This document shows positions 1 through 8,400 of a stretch of 64,000 nt of DNA, in pieces. The position numbers and the translations under genes are program-made. The notes beneath the pieces are model-generated. The model worked only from the letters and a program-made list of their open reading frames with translations. It ran no database searches and had not been told where the DNA came from. Location: positions 1 through 64,000 of the forward strand of contig JBBDUG010000033.1 in NCBI GenBank assembly GCA_040904025.1, read 5' to 3'. How positions within the stretch are numbered: position 1 is the stretch's first letter; each line of letters begins with the position of its first letter. This DNA comes from JBBDUG01 sp040904025 (lineage in GTDB: Bacteria; Patescibacteriota; Minisyncoccia; Phycocordibacterales; SW-6-46-9).

Positions 1-13
1 GGCACCAAATACC

Positions 14-574
14 CTATCCCTTAACATACACAAACAATGTATCGTGATCCGGTAGATCACTTTCTTTGTGATATGTCTTGATAATTTCAACTGGCTCCCA
101 TTCACTGAAATGAGAAGTATTTGTGATAATAACAGCCCCTTTTTTCAATTCCCTCTTCAGCTTCTTCTCCAACGGAGGCATAAGATCATACCAGAGATAT
201 GTATAGATCACATCAGCATCACTCAGATCAAGGTTGAATATATCTTCTCTTAAGAAATGGGCATCTCTTCTAAAGAGTAGTGCCCGCAGTCGCGCAAAGA
301 AGATACGTACCCCGCTCATATCAACCCCAATCACTTCCCTATCCCCACATGCGCGCTTGAGGCGTAGAGATAATATTCCCTGAGCACACCCCAAATCATA
401 TATACGTCCACCTTTAGACGTATATATTTTAATAAGGCGGATGAGTTCCGCAGTTGCTCTCTTGCTTGTAGGGAGAGAGTGTCCACGTATAAGTGCCTCT
501 CCCGCATATACAACAAGCCCAACTAGAAAGAGGAGTAACGCAAGTGCTATTAAAATATATACAACAGAAATCAT
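14..574 (-). CDS. Membrane-anchored class I SAM-dependent methyltransferase
   Basis: A 186-residue protein. Residues about 4-24 form one hydrophobic segment, so it is probably tethered to the membrane with the catalytic domain inside. The SAM-binding motif I is 'YDLGCAQG' (about residues 59-66), followed by an acidic strand end 'VIGVDMS' (motif II region) and a short 'DADVIYTY' strand. The substrate is not evident. Its ATG overlaps the TGA stop of the upstream ATP-grasp gene in an ATGA junction, so the two are co-translated and may modify the same small molecule or peptide. The fold is secure; the reaction is unknown. Confidence 0.8.
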   Translation of the reverse strand: MISVVYILIALALLLFLVGLVVYAGEALIRGHSLPTSKRATAELIRLIKIYTSKGGRIYDLGCAQGILSLRLKRACGDREVIGVDMSGVRIFFARLRALLFRRDAHFLREDIFNLDLSDADVIYTYLWYDLMPPLEKKLKRELKKGAVIITNTSHFSEWEPVEIIKTYHKESDLPDHDTLFVYVKG

Positions 575-1755
575 GAGTAATATTTAAATAAGAGGTCGAC
601 AAGTGCTCCTGCAACATCCTGCGATTCACCGGAAGACGGAGTATGATGCATTTCAATACTCGGAAGACTATTAAGCTCAAGAATTGCGCATTCCTGTTTT
701 TTCCAAGAAATTGATATGTCTGGTATACAGATATCAATTCCAACCACACGCATACCGGTATATTCTGCCACATCCTGAAATAGTCTCCTATTATCCCCAT
801 GCATCTCTCCTGTCACCTCTTCAAGATCACCTCCGAGTCTCATAAAGGGGTCACGTTGGAGATAGACACGCTCACCATTCTCGGGAACAGAAGAGAGTGT
901 GTATCCCAGCTCTCCAAGTAGCCTCTTTGTTGTCTCATCGACAACCAGAGAATGAAAGAAGTCTCCCCCATCATCTCTCGTTCGATTTTTCTCTACTACT
1001 AGATCCCTGATGGATGAAGAACTATCCCCCACTACATGTGCGGGAACCTGCTTCACACATGCCACAAAATCATAATCAATAACAGTCGCACGATATACGA
1101 AAGAATTCTCAACATACCGCTCGACAATAAACCGAGGAGAATATTCTAAAACATGTCGTATTGCCCCAACAAATGAATCCCTTGAACGGATATCGGTTGT
1201 TACATGTTGAGCAACAGACCCTCGTCGCGGCTTCACCACAAGCGGATATCCCAGCTTTTCTCCATATCTCATTGCTCCGTCTCTCTGAAGCAAGGAGAAG
1301 GACAGACCTTCAACAACAAGGAACCCGCCATCTTGCAAAAATTCTCTTGTCTCCTGTTTACAATCTGGATCAAATAATCGAGAGGATATATGTTCAGCCA
1401 ACGGAAAACCTTCAAATCGCACAACGATGTCTTCAAACTCTACTCTAAATTGATTTGTATACCCATACCTACCACGCAGCCCCACCACTCTCACTCCCCG
1501 ATTTCGTGCCTCTGTGATAAAAAGAGCAGAACGCTTTTGGATAGAAGAAAGATCAATTTCCTCTTCTTCTTTCAATATTCCCAGAGAAAGAAAAGCTTTC
1601 TCAAAAAGGGTATCTGCAAATGAGAGGAGAGTATGCGGAAGAGGAGTTGAAGGCAGTATCATTGACATACATTCATCCAACCATGTTTGGATATGGTAGA
1701 AAGATGAGATTCCACAGCTGTCACATTTACCTGGCTTTAGCATAGATACATTCAT
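571..1755 (-). CDS. ATP-grasp ligase, cyanophycin synthetase/RimK-like
   Basis: An ATP-grasp protein of about 394 residues. The nucleotide-binding block 'GYPLVVKPRRGSVAQ' sits mid-protein. It is followed by 'FIVERYVENSFVYRATVI' and a 'PAHVVGDSSSSIRDLV' block, the pattern seen in CphA/GshAB-type ATP-grasp domains. The metal-binding end is 'AILELNSLPSIEMHH'. Such enzymes join a carboxylate to an amine through an acyl-phosphate. The substrate cannot be read from sequence. The frame stays open upstream to 1935, but that extension runs antisense through tRNA-Lys, so I chose the ATG at 1755; ATG 1743 or later is possible because no Shine-Dalgarno is seen. A CxxC pair lies near the N-terminus. It is translationally coupled to the methyltransferase downstream. 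Confidence 0.72.
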   Translation of the reverse strand: MNVSMLKPGKCDSCGISSFYHIQTWLDECMSMILPSTPLPHTLLSFADTLFEKAFLSLGILKEEEEIDLSSIQKRSALFITEARNRGVRVVGLRGRYGYTNQFRVEFEDIVVRFEGFPLAEHISSRLFDPDCKQETREFLQDGGFLVVEGLSFSLLQRDGAMRYGEKLGYPLVVKPRRGSVAQHVTTDIRSRDSFVGAIRHVLEYSPRFIVERYVENSFVYRATVIDYDFVACVKQVPAHVVGDSSSSIRDLVVEKNRTRDDGGDFFHSLVVDETTKRLLGELGYTLSSVPENGERVYLQRDPFMRLGGDLEEVTGEMHGDNRRLFQDVAEYTGMRVVGIDICIPDISISWKKQECAILELNSLPSIEMHHTPSSGESQDVAGALVDLLFKYYS

Positions 1756-1836
1756 ACTATCGCAGAACGAGACGACAGGATAATAGAGGTATGTATTGAG
1801 AAAAAGAGCTAAACAAGGTATAGTATTTCGCGTACT

Positions 1837-1909
1837 CCGCTCGTAGCTCAGCTGGTAGAGCAGCGGCCTCTTAAGCCGACGGTCGAAGGTTCGAGTCCTT
1901 CCGAGCGGA
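1837..1909 (+). tRNA. tRNA-Lys (anticodon CTT)
   Basis: Full cloverleaf. The acceptor stem CCGCTCG pairs with CGAGCGG. The D arm is GCTC/GAGC, the anticodon stem GCGGC/GCCGA has one mismatch at its base, and the loop CTCTTAA carries anticodon CTT. The T arm is GAAGG-TTCGAGT-CCTTC and the discriminator base is A. CCA is not encoded. It is followed directly by an intrinsic terminator. Confidence 0.96.
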
Positions 1910-1919
1910 CACGGGATAC

Positions 1920-1947
1920 AATAGGGCTTTATCAAGCCCTATTTTTT
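1920..1947 (+). terminator. Intrinsic terminator after tRNA-Lys
   Basis: Ten-base-pair stem AATAGGGCTT/AAGCCCTATT with a TATC loop, followed by a run of T. It lies 10 nt after the tRNA 3' end. Confidence 0.85.
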
Positions 1948-1962
1948 ATATCAATATAGTAC

Positions 1963-1992
1963 TTGACTATACATACATATATATTGTATAAT
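1963..1992 (+). promoter_or_regulatory. Sigma-70 promoter of the SPFH operon
   Basis: TTGACT (1963-1968) and a perfect TATAAT (1987-1992) separated by 18 nt. The predicted start near 1999 leaves a leader of about 50 nt carrying a GGAGG Shine-Dalgarno at 2037-2041. Confidence 0.75.
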
Positions 1993-2047
1993 TGTATGCG
2001 GAATCACGTAATGAATCTTGAAATTCTTATATACACGGAGGTTTGCC

Positions 2048-3202
2048 ATGGATGACTACACGATCGATATGGTGCTCTTAGCACTATCGTTAGCTGGTTA
2101 CTCAATAGCCGTGGGGGGAATCCTATGGCTACTAGCTCAAAACAAGGTCTTTTTCGGATTTGTCCGAGAAAAACAAGCCATCAACATCATGCGGTTTGAC
2201 GGATATAGTCGGACTATAATGGCGGCCGATAACCTGATGCTTCGACAAGAAGCAGAGGATAAAGGCTATCTTCCCAAAGAGTTATTAGAAGATGCGTGGG
2301 AGAAGTTGGAGGAAGAAAAAGGGAAGCTGGAGGAAAAGGAAACCTTTTCCTTTAACAATCCCCTTCCCCACGATATCGTCTTGGTCAAACCCCAAGAAGG
2401 GAGGCGTAGGAGTCTTTATCTCATTGGACTATGGCCTATTCATCAGGCCCATCGGTACAACCTAATTGAAACCAAATACAAGCAGCAAGGTGGTGATAGC
2501 CTTTCAAGCGTCGTAGAGGAAACACAGACCGTCCAATACGACCACGTACCTTTAAATGAGATGGTACGGGTCTGCATCGTCGCCGATGTAGAGCTGCCAA
2601 GTGGAATTCCTGTTACAGCACACTTCTCTGTAACCTTGCGACTTCTCAACACCTATACCCCCATCTTCGACATCAAAGATTCGGAGTGGTTGGGCACAGT
2701 GTTCGACCAATTAGGTCCGGTCTTAAGAGGGTTCCTAGGTCATTGCAAGTACGAAGAACTCGCAACAGGAAAAACCCAGAATGAAGTCATCATGAAGTTC
2801 CTCAGAGGAAAAAAAGTAGTACCTCCAGGAGCAACGGAACTCCTTGCCCCGAAGCAAGATAATCTATCATACTGGGCCAACCAGTATCGCGTCGGTATCC
2901 TTCGAGTCGATCTCCAAACAGTTGATCCGTCAGGGGGGATCAAAGAGGAGATGCGAGAAGCAACCACGATCGCCTACCGCATGGAGCAAGAAGGAAAAGC
3001 GGAGGCAAGTAAGATCCGACAAGTCGGAGATGCGCACGCACATGCACGAGATGTTGAATATGAAGCCATCCTCAAGAGAGGTAAAGGGGCGGGACTACAT
3101 ATCCGACGCTCAGAAGCAATTGAAAAAACGAACGCATCTACCCTTGTACTCGGAGACGAAAACGGTAGCAGAACAGCCATTCCAATCGGAGGGGATAAAT
3201 AA
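2048..3202 (+). CDS. SPFH/band-7-like membrane protein
   Basis: About 384 residues. One N-terminal membrane segment (about residues 9-30) is followed by a soluble body. The second half ends in a charged helical stretch with 'KAEASKIRQVGDAHAHARD', typical of the region after an SPFH (stomatin/prohibitin/flotillin) domain; such proteins form membrane-associated rings or scaffolds. The ATG at 2048 is preceded by GGAGG with good spacing, so I prefer it to the upstream in-frame ATG at 2018. The stop overlaps the next ATG in a TAATG junction, so the downstream membrane protein is probably its partner. The SPFH call rests on this C-terminal pattern and the topology and is moderate. Confidence 0.6.
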   Translation: MDDYTIDMVLLALSLAGYSIAVGGILWLLAQNKVFFGFVREKQAINIMRFDGYSRTIMAADNLMLRQEAEDKGYLPKELLEDAWEKLEEEKGKLEEKETFSFNNPLPHDIVLVKPQEGRRRSLYLIGLWPIHQAHRYNLIETKYKQQGGDSLSSVVEETQTVQYDHVPLNEMVRVCIVADVELPSGIPVTAHFSVTLRLLNTYTPIFDIKDSEWLGTVFDQLGPVLRGFLGHCKYEELATGKTQNEVIMKFLRGKKVVPPGATELLAPKQDNLSYWANQYRVGILRVDLQTVDPSGGIKEEMREATTIAYRMEQEGKAEASKIRQVGDAHAHARDVEYEAILKRGKGAGLHIRRSEAIEKTNASTLVLGDENGSRTAIPIGGDK

Positions 3203-4098
3203 TGAAAGAATTTGGATTAGTTCTACTCGCAATCTTTGCAATCTGGGGGCTGTTTGCAACGTGGAGAAAGTTATACCCACAAAGCCTCAATCGCGTGACG
3301 AATGTGAGTAGCCCAGCAACCTGGATTACTCTAGGAATTGGTGGCATCACAGCAGTCATCATGATCCTAAACCTGACACCCTTTCAACAGGCGAAGGCAA
3401 CGGATCAAATGATGTTCACCGGAATCATCATTCTCGCAATCTGCGGAGGATTCCTCGCAACGAATAACCACCGTGGTTTTCAGGCAGCGGGGAAAGCAAT
3501 GAAAGCACTGACGGCCTTTGCGTTCGCGGTGCTCCTCATCGTTACCGTATACGAGACGTGGTGGCAAGATCCCACCGACGCCTCGATGGACGCAGCGTTT
3601 CAGGGTGAAATTGCTGCTGTATCGAGTGAAGCGGAGGCTCAATCTCTCTACGAGAAAGTACTCTGCAACTCGGACTACAACGACAAGGTGTTAGCGGCAT
3701 GGATGGACCACGCTCCCCTTGATGTAGCCTATCGCCAGAACCTCCGTGCTCGCGCGCTGGAGATGAGGGCAAAAGAATGCCCGTCCGAAGACCGAGTCCA
3801 GAGAGTGCGAGTCAATCCGACCTACAACCCCTTTGAGAAAGGGCGGGGTGTACCCCACTTGTGGGCAACACAAGATACCGTGAAGCACGCATGGTTGATC
3901 GGAGAAACTCGTCTCGGCGCAAGCGAGAAGAACAAGGAGTTGATTCAGATCAGCCATTGCGGTGATCCGAACAATTTCACCTCGCTCGGGGAATTCATCG
4001 AAGAGCGAAAAAAGAAGGACACGGTAACGTGCGCAGTACCTTACTTCTCAGTATATTCTTCCACCGGTGACAGCTTGCTGTTTATCGCGGAAGACTGA
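3202..4098 (+). CDS. Multi-pass membrane protein coupled to the SPFH gene
   Basis: A 298-residue protein of unknown family. Hydrophobic segments fall at about residues 4-20, 43-60, 71-88 and 102-120. They are followed by a soluble C-terminal half of about 175 residues containing four cysteines (in 'LCNSD', 'KECPS', 'SHCGD' and 'VTCAV'), which would suit an exported domain if the topology places it outside. Its start overlaps the stop of the SPFH-like gene by one base. The pair has its own promoter and terminator, so it is a self-contained two-gene unit. Confidence 0.75.
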   Translation: MKEFGLVLLAIFAIWGLFATWRKLYPQSLNRVTNVSSPATWITLGIGGITAVIMILNLTPFQQAKATDQMMFTGIIILAICGGFLATNNHRGFQAAGKAMKALTAFAFAVLLIVTVYETWWQDPTDASMDAAFQGEIAAVSSEAEAQSLYEKVLCNSDYNDKVLAAWMDHAPLDVAYRQNLRARALEMRAKECPSEDRVQRVRVNPTYNPFEKGRGVPHLWATQDTVKHAWLIGETRLGASEKNKELIQISHCGDPNNFTSLGEFIEERKKKDTVTCAVPYFSVYSSTGDSLLFIAED

Positions 4099-4103
4099 GC
4101 AAA

Positions 4104-4147
4104 AAGGCCAGAGAGACTCAGTCGAGTCACTCTGGCCTTCTTTATTT
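4104..4147 (+). terminator. Intrinsic terminator of the SPFH operon
   Basis: Long inverted repeat AAGGCCAGAG...CTCTGGCCTT, with an inner GACTC/GAGTC pairing, followed by CTTTATTT. It lies between convergent genes. Confidence 0.85.
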
Positions 4148-4156
4148 ACCCAAGAA

Positions 4157-4396
4157 TTAACGGAGTGTATTCTCGAGGATGCGCACTATAGCCCATGCGC
4201 TCACCATGATCACCATACCAACAATCCCCCATGTGATATGCTTCCGTCCTGTCTCTCGTGCTTCCGAACTTCCACCCTTTACAAGTGTCTTTAACACTCC
4301 AAACAGGAACAGTACCACCGCAACCGCAAAGAGAAGCAATATGAGCGGCTGTATGATAACGGTAAAGAGATTGTCGATGATGCGATCAAGTGACAT
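4157..4396 (-). CDS. T4SS-pilin-like small membrane protein (core only)
   Basis: 79 residues, two membrane helices joined by a short charged loop with 'KGGSSEARETGRKHITWG'. The second helix begins 'WGIVGMVIMVSAWAIV', the signature shared by the next four proteins upstream. This matches the two-helix family called T4SS pilin in CPR genomes, related to VirB2/TrbC-type subunits. This copy has no leader extension or ectodomain, so it is the minimal core. It is the last gene of the cluster. The role in a pilus or secretion device is inferred from family resemblance. Confidence 0.75.
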   Translation of the reverse strand: MSLDRIIDNLFTVIIQPLILLLFAVAVVLFLFGVLKTLVKGGSSEARETGRKHITWGIVGMVIMVSAWAIVRILENTLR

Positions 4397-4408
4397 TAAG
4401 AAGTGCTA

Positions 4409-4918
4409 CTAAGGTCGATATCGACAGAAGTCACCGATGTATCGCACATAATCAGTTGCACATTCATCGAGACAATCACCACGTCGAGGTCCATCTACGT
4501 GTCTGACCTCAGATGCATCAGAACATCGTTCTGTCCCCTCTAGATCTTGCCCGAAGTCACCGAGTGGTAAATCTACGAGATCTTCAATGTTCCCTTCTGG
4601 AGCAGCGCTGTCAAGATTGAAGGTGTTAACCAGAATATTCACAATTCCCCAAACGGAAACCATAACGAAGATTCCGATAATACCCCAAATCATTGTCTGC
4701 TGTGCTTTCTTTCGCTCTTCCGGCTCTCCTGACTTTAGGATGTAGCGAAGTACCCCCCATAGGAATAGAAGTACCGCAGCTGCAATAATGATTGGGACAA
4801 GCAAGTTAATGATGTCCTGGATCCAGAAGAAGATACCTTCAATCGTGGGTCCCTGCGCAGATGCAACAGATGGTGCTGCGAATACTGTAAACGCAAGCGT
4901 GTATACTAATTTTTTCAT
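4409..4918 (-). CDS. T4SS-pilin-like protein with Cys-rich tail
   Basis: 169 residues: an N-terminal signal peptide ending near 'SVASA', then the two-helix pilin-like core (about residues 30-100) with 'KKAQQTMIWGIIGIFVMVS'. A polar C-terminal tail of about 65 residues follows, with four cysteines (in 'ERCSD', 'GDCLDECAT' and 'DFCRY'). With both ends of the helical hairpin outside, the tail could be disulfide-bonded, which suits the VKOR gene elsewhere in this window. The preceding 117-nt gap may carry an internal promoter (TTGATC-17-TATCTT on the minus strand). Confidence 0.78.
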   Translation of the reverse strand: MKKLVYTLAFTVFAAPSVASAQGPTIEGIFFWIQDIINLLVPIIIAAAVLLFLWGVLRYILKSGEPEERKKAQQTMIWGIIGIFVMVSVWGIVNILVNTFNLDSAAPEGNIEDLVDLPLGDFGQDLEGTERCSDASEVRHVDGPRRGDCLDECATDYVRYIGDFCRYRP

Positions 4919-5035
4919 TGTAAGTAAATAATCAATGTAATTGTTAATGTAAGATAAGCCTATAGCATGGGCCGATCAATACTTTACATGATAAAAAAAT
5001 AGTGGCTACTGAGCAAGGGTACGTGTGGATAAGCT

Positions 5036-5461
5036 CTAATCACATTCGTCTCCAAAGATGTCACTTCCCACACCACAATCAATTGCACGGTCTCGAAAAT
5101 TATCATCAGGTCTTGTCTCAAGTACATTGTCCCGAAGACCATCAGGCGTAGCTCCGAAGAATGTATTAGAGAGAAGATTAACTATCCCCCATAAAGATAC
5201 CATTACAAAAATCGACATAATACCCCAGATCATGAACTTCTTTCCCTCTTCACGTTTCTCGGGATTGTTCTGATTTATGAATATAAAATTAAATACTCCC
5301 CAGAGGAAGAAGAGGATAGCCAATGCAAAGATGAGAGGAACGGCAAGTTCTATAAGATCAAATACGATAAAGACAAGATCGGTTAAATTACACGGAGGTG
5401 TAGAACACTCTGCGGCGTGAGCAATATTGGGAAAAATAAGATTGGTTATAAAATCTATCAT
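5036..5461 (-). CDS. T4SS-pilin-like protein
   Basis: 141 residues. The short N-terminal region has a hydrophobic stretch ending 'NIAHAAEC' and a small loop with two Cys. It is followed by the same two-helix core ('KKFMIWGIMSIFVMVSLWGI') and a C-terminal tail with two further Cys. Its start overlaps the stop of the PKD-containing gene upstream by four bases, so the pilin-like proteins are made from one message. Function is inferred from family only. Confidence 0.78.
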   Translation of the reverse strand: MIDFITNLIFPNIAHAAECSTPPCNLTDLVFIVFDLIELAVPLIFALAILFFLWGVFNFIFINQNNPEKREEGKKFMIWGIMSIFVMVSLWGIVNLLSNTFFGATPDGLRDNVLETRPDDNFRDRAIDCGVGSDIFGDECD

Positions 5462-6138
5462 TGTCCTAAGTCAGTTATGGTTCCAACAATAACTTTTGCA
5501 AGAATATCCGCCCCAATTATCACTGCGGCTCCGATCAATGTCCACATCAATGTCTTCTTTGCCTTTGAAATCTTCTCTGGATTACCCTGTGCCACTAGGA
5601 AGAGGAAGCCGGAATAGATGATAAATATAATAATTATTGGAATGGCAATTTGAACTATTCTGTCCAATAAAGCCTCCAGGAATTTAGGTATGGTACTTAT
5701 ACTACCAAGTGGGTTTGTGAGTCTCCCCACAATATGTGCGGGTTCATCAGGATCAACAACTATAGGCTCAGTGTATTCCGCACTCCTTTCAGTGATCCCG
5801 TCTGCATTAATTGAAGTCACCGTTAGCGTTACAAGGTATTCTCCTTCTTCTGGAAACCTATATGTGACTCGTTCTCCTGTGTCTGTATCAGTCCCATTAA
5901 TACCTGGACCGGTAAAAGTCCACGTCCATCCATTAATTTCTTCTCCACCATCTGGATCTTCAGATGCTTCTCCGGTAAATGAAATATTTAATCCATCCTG
6001 ACTAACAATGCCAATCTTTGCGACAGGATCTGCAGCAAACACAAATGAAAGGCCCGCGAACAAAACAAAAATCCCAACAACAAAGGCTGTGGTAAGTTTA
6101 GCTACTATTCTATTATCCAAGTATTGTCCAAAAACCAT
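5458..6138 (-). CDS. PKD domain fused to T4SS-pilin-like core
   Basis: 226 residues: a signal/anchor helix (about 15-35), then a PKD-type immunoglobulin-like domain (about 38-130) with 'NGWTWTFTGPG' and 'YRFPEEGEYLVTLTVTS'. The two-helix pilin-like core is at the C-terminus ('KAKKTLMWTLIGAAVIIGA'). PKD domains are extracellular binding or spacer modules, so this looks like a pilin-like subunit displaying an adhesive domain. It overlaps the neighbouring genes at both ends (26 nt with the upstream gene). Confidence 0.8.
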   Translation of the reverse strand: MVFGQYLDNRIVAKLTTAFVVGIFVLFAGLSFVFAADPVAKIGIVSQDGLNISFTGEASEDPDGGEEINGWTWTFTGPGINGTDTDTGERVTYRFPEEGEYLVTLTVTSINADGITERSAEYTEPIVVDPDEPAHIVGRLTNPLGSISTIPKFLEALLDRIVQIAIPIIIIFIIYSGFLFLVAQGNPEKISKAKKTLMWTLIGAAVIIGADILAKVIVGTITDLGQ

Positions 6139-7114
6139 TTTCTGTATCTAGAAGCGATGCTGTTATCGTATTCACGATCAACCACGCCAACGCTATTATT
6201 ATAAGCCCTATTGCCGTTTTCTTAAAAATATTGTGAGCTGTGGATATCTTTTGTGGACTCCCACCGGAAGACATATAGAGCCATCCCGCGTAGGCAAACA
6301 TAACAGTCGCTACTACCGCTGCGGTATAGAATATCCATTCAATAACACGATTTAAGAGCTCTATAAAGCTATTAAAGTCACAATCGATCCCGTTGCAAGG
6401 TACAAGTCCACCCTTTCCGTAATCAGTATTTACATCATATTTCGGTGTATCGATATCTGTCACACCAGCCCCACTGGAGTCAGTACTTTTTGATCCAACA
6501 ACAATTGTTTTTGTTGTCTCTGCTGCTCTATCGTCTTCCAAACTTGTAACTAAGAGCTTCACCCCATACTCACCTGGATTCGAAAAAGCATGTTGTTCAC
6601 TGCGTCCAGATCCATATTGTACAGACCCTTCTGTGTCGAACTGCCACTGGAATCTGAAGTCACTTGTATCACCAAAATACGAGATATCCTCTTCAAAGGA
6701 TATAACTTCTCCGGCTTGAGGATTCTCGGGGTCGAAAGTAAAGTCAACATTCAATGCCTGCTGGACCTTAATAGCTTGCGTTATGCTATGGGTCTCCCCT
6801 TCACTATCAAGAACAATGAGGGTAACAGGATGATTTCCCGGAGAAGAGAATGTGTAGGGAAAAATGGAGTACTCTTCATCCCGCCCACCCCACGTATTGT
6901 CTTTATCTCCATCGACATACCATGTCCATGCCTCTGGTGATGTTCCTGGATCATATGAAGAAGTGGAGATGAATTGAACCTCCTCCCCCACTTCTGCAGA
7001 AGGAGGGTCTGCATAGAAGTTGGCCTGTGGAGCTGCATATGCAACCATCGCACTTACCCCCACTAAAGACAAGAGGAGTGAAAGAGACCAAAATGCTGTA
7101 TATACGTTTTTCAT
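6113..7114 (-). CDS. Double-PKD protein fused to T4SS-pilin-like core
   Basis: 333 residues: a signal peptide ending near 'VAYAAPQ', two PKD-like repeats (about 30-118 and 120-205; 'YTFSSPGNHPVTLIVLD' and 'HAFSNPGEYGVKLLVTS'), a linker with a 'CNGIDC' pair, and a two-helix membrane core at about 250-325 with 'HNIFKKTAIGLIIIALAW'. It is the largest of the five related proteins and probably the most exposed. It is separated by 2 nt from the solute-binding protein gene, showing that the cluster is one unit. Confidence 0.8.
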   Translation of the reverse strand: MKNVYTAFWSLSLLLSLVGVSAMVAYAAPQANFYADPPSAEVGEEVQFISTSSYDPGTSPEAWTWYVDGDKDNTWGGRDEEYSIFPYTFSSPGNHPVTLIVLDSEGETHSITQAIKVQQALNVDFTFDPENPQAGEVISFEEDISYFGDTSDFRFQWQFDTEGSVQYGSGRSEQHAFSNPGEYGVKLLVTSLEDDRAAETTKTIVVGSKSTDSSGAGVTDIDTPKYDVNTDYGKGGLVPCNGIDCDFNSFIELLNRVIEWIFYTAAVVATVMFAYAGWLYMSSGGSPQKISTAHNIFKKTAIGLIIIALAWLIVNTITASLLDTENGFWTILG

Positions 7115-7116
7115 AC

Positions 7117-8391
7117 CTACAAATTATTATGCGCCTTCTCAATTGCATCCGACCCGCGCAACCTTCCGGATGTCACATCATCAACCAATGTCTCGAATAC
7201 ATCATAACTACGATACAGATTAACATCCGGCCAGCTCACAGATCTCACCGCTGCTCGATAGAAGAGGTTCATATACGCATCAGACGGCTCGCTCTGCAAT
7301 AGATCTCGCCGTGCCGGTGGTAGGAGCTGTATAGAGGATATACTCTCCGCAAAAGCCCTGTTTGAGAGCAATATAGCCCCTCGAACCGCTTCGGATAGCT
7401 GCGAAGACCTCTCCAGCACAGCAATTCCCAACACATGTGCATATGTTCTTGGAACTTCATCACGTATCTGCGGTACTGAAGTGACATCAAAATTTAAATT
7501 CGGATTTCGAGAACGAATACGTCTGATCTCAGAGGCAAACCCGATATAAAGTCCAAGATTATTTGTTGCAAAGATAGATTGAGCTTCAGGAAGCGCAGAG
7601 TTCCATGTATACGTTGGAGTATCAGGGTCAGCAAATTCGGTATAGAAACGTACCACTGAGAGCACAATGGATGCATTGCGTGAATTTTTTGGTGCTAATA
7701 CTGATTCAACTCCATTTCCACTCCACTGTGCAATTGGGTTCCCTGACTGCAACAGAAGAAGTGAAAAGATATCTGCTGCATTGGCAATATTGGAGAATGT
7801 ACCTAATGCGATAGCGGCACGCTCGATAGATGTCCCATTACGCACTCCCACCTCATCTACAAAATCAGGAATATCACCCCAATATGCTGGTGGTGTTGCA
7901 ATACCTGCGCCAGAAAGCAATGTTCTGTTCCAGTACATCACGAGAGGATCTACAGAGATAGGAAGAGCATATATTCCATTTGGTGCAGCAAATACTTCTC
8001 CTGCCTCTACAAATGAATCGCGAAAATTCCGTAGTGGAAAGCTTTCATATGGAATCGGAAGTAGATCTCCTCGAACTCGCAGAAGTGTTGTCTCTGGATA
8101 CAAAAGAAGATCGGGAGCACCACCATATGCAAGTGCCTCTACTAATATCTCCTCAAGTCTCTCGGATGAGATCTGTTGATATTGAAACTCAAACGGAGCC
8201 TCACTCTCTACAATCAAGGGCTCTACCGCATCTTCAAAATCTTCTCTTTCCATCTCCCCCCACACTGAGAGTTGAGTCGATGGAAGTGCTTCACTACGTT
8301 TCTGAAGCGCAAATACAATAACAGCAAGGAGTGCAACAACGAGGAGTATGCCGATAACTACATATTGAAATATACTTGTTTGTTCGTCCAT
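7117..8391 (-). CDS. Membrane-anchored family 1 solute-binding protein
   Basis: 424 residues: an N-terminal membrane anchor (about 10-29) followed by a periplasmic-binding-protein fold of the MalE/UgpB type. Visible features are 'GAPDLLLYP', 'YALPISVDPLVMYWNRTLL' and 'LGLYIGFASEIRR'. No ABC permease or ATPase gene lies nearby. It is placed directly upstream of the PKD/pilin-like genes, which suggests a sensing or capture role at the cell surface rather than ordinary import. That role is inference; the fold call is good. Confidence 0.75.
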   Translation of the reverse strand: MDEQTSIFQYVVIGILLVVALLAVIVFALQKRSEALPSTQLSVWGEMEREDFEDAVEPLIVESEAPFEFQYQQISSERLEEILVEALAYGGAPDLLLYPETTLLRVRGDLLPIPYESFPLRNFRDSFVEAGEVFAAPNGIYALPISVDPLVMYWNRTLLSGAGIATPPAYWGDIPDFVDEVGVRNGTSIERAAIALGTFSNIANAADIFSLLLLQSGNPIAQWSGNGVESVLAPKNSRNASIVLSVVRFYTEFADPDTPTYTWNSALPEAQSIFATNNLGLYIGFASEIRRIRSRNPNLNFDVTSVPQIRDEVPRTYAHVLGIAVLERSSQLSEAVRGAILLSNRAFAESISSIQLLPPARRDLLQSEPSDAYMNLFYRAAVRSVSWPDVNLYRSYDVFETLVDDVTSGRLRGSDAIEKAHNNL

Positions 8392-8400
8392 ATATCAGTA

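Noticed and set aside
5024..5032. Perfect DnaA-box consensus (TTATCCACA) here and again at 50548-50556, together with gyrA and gyrB in the window, suggesting a replication origin.
   Set aside because: Only two isolated boxes 45 kb apart, not a cluster; dnaA, dnaN and recF are absent and no AT-rich unwinding region stands out. About half a hit is expected by chance in 64 kb.
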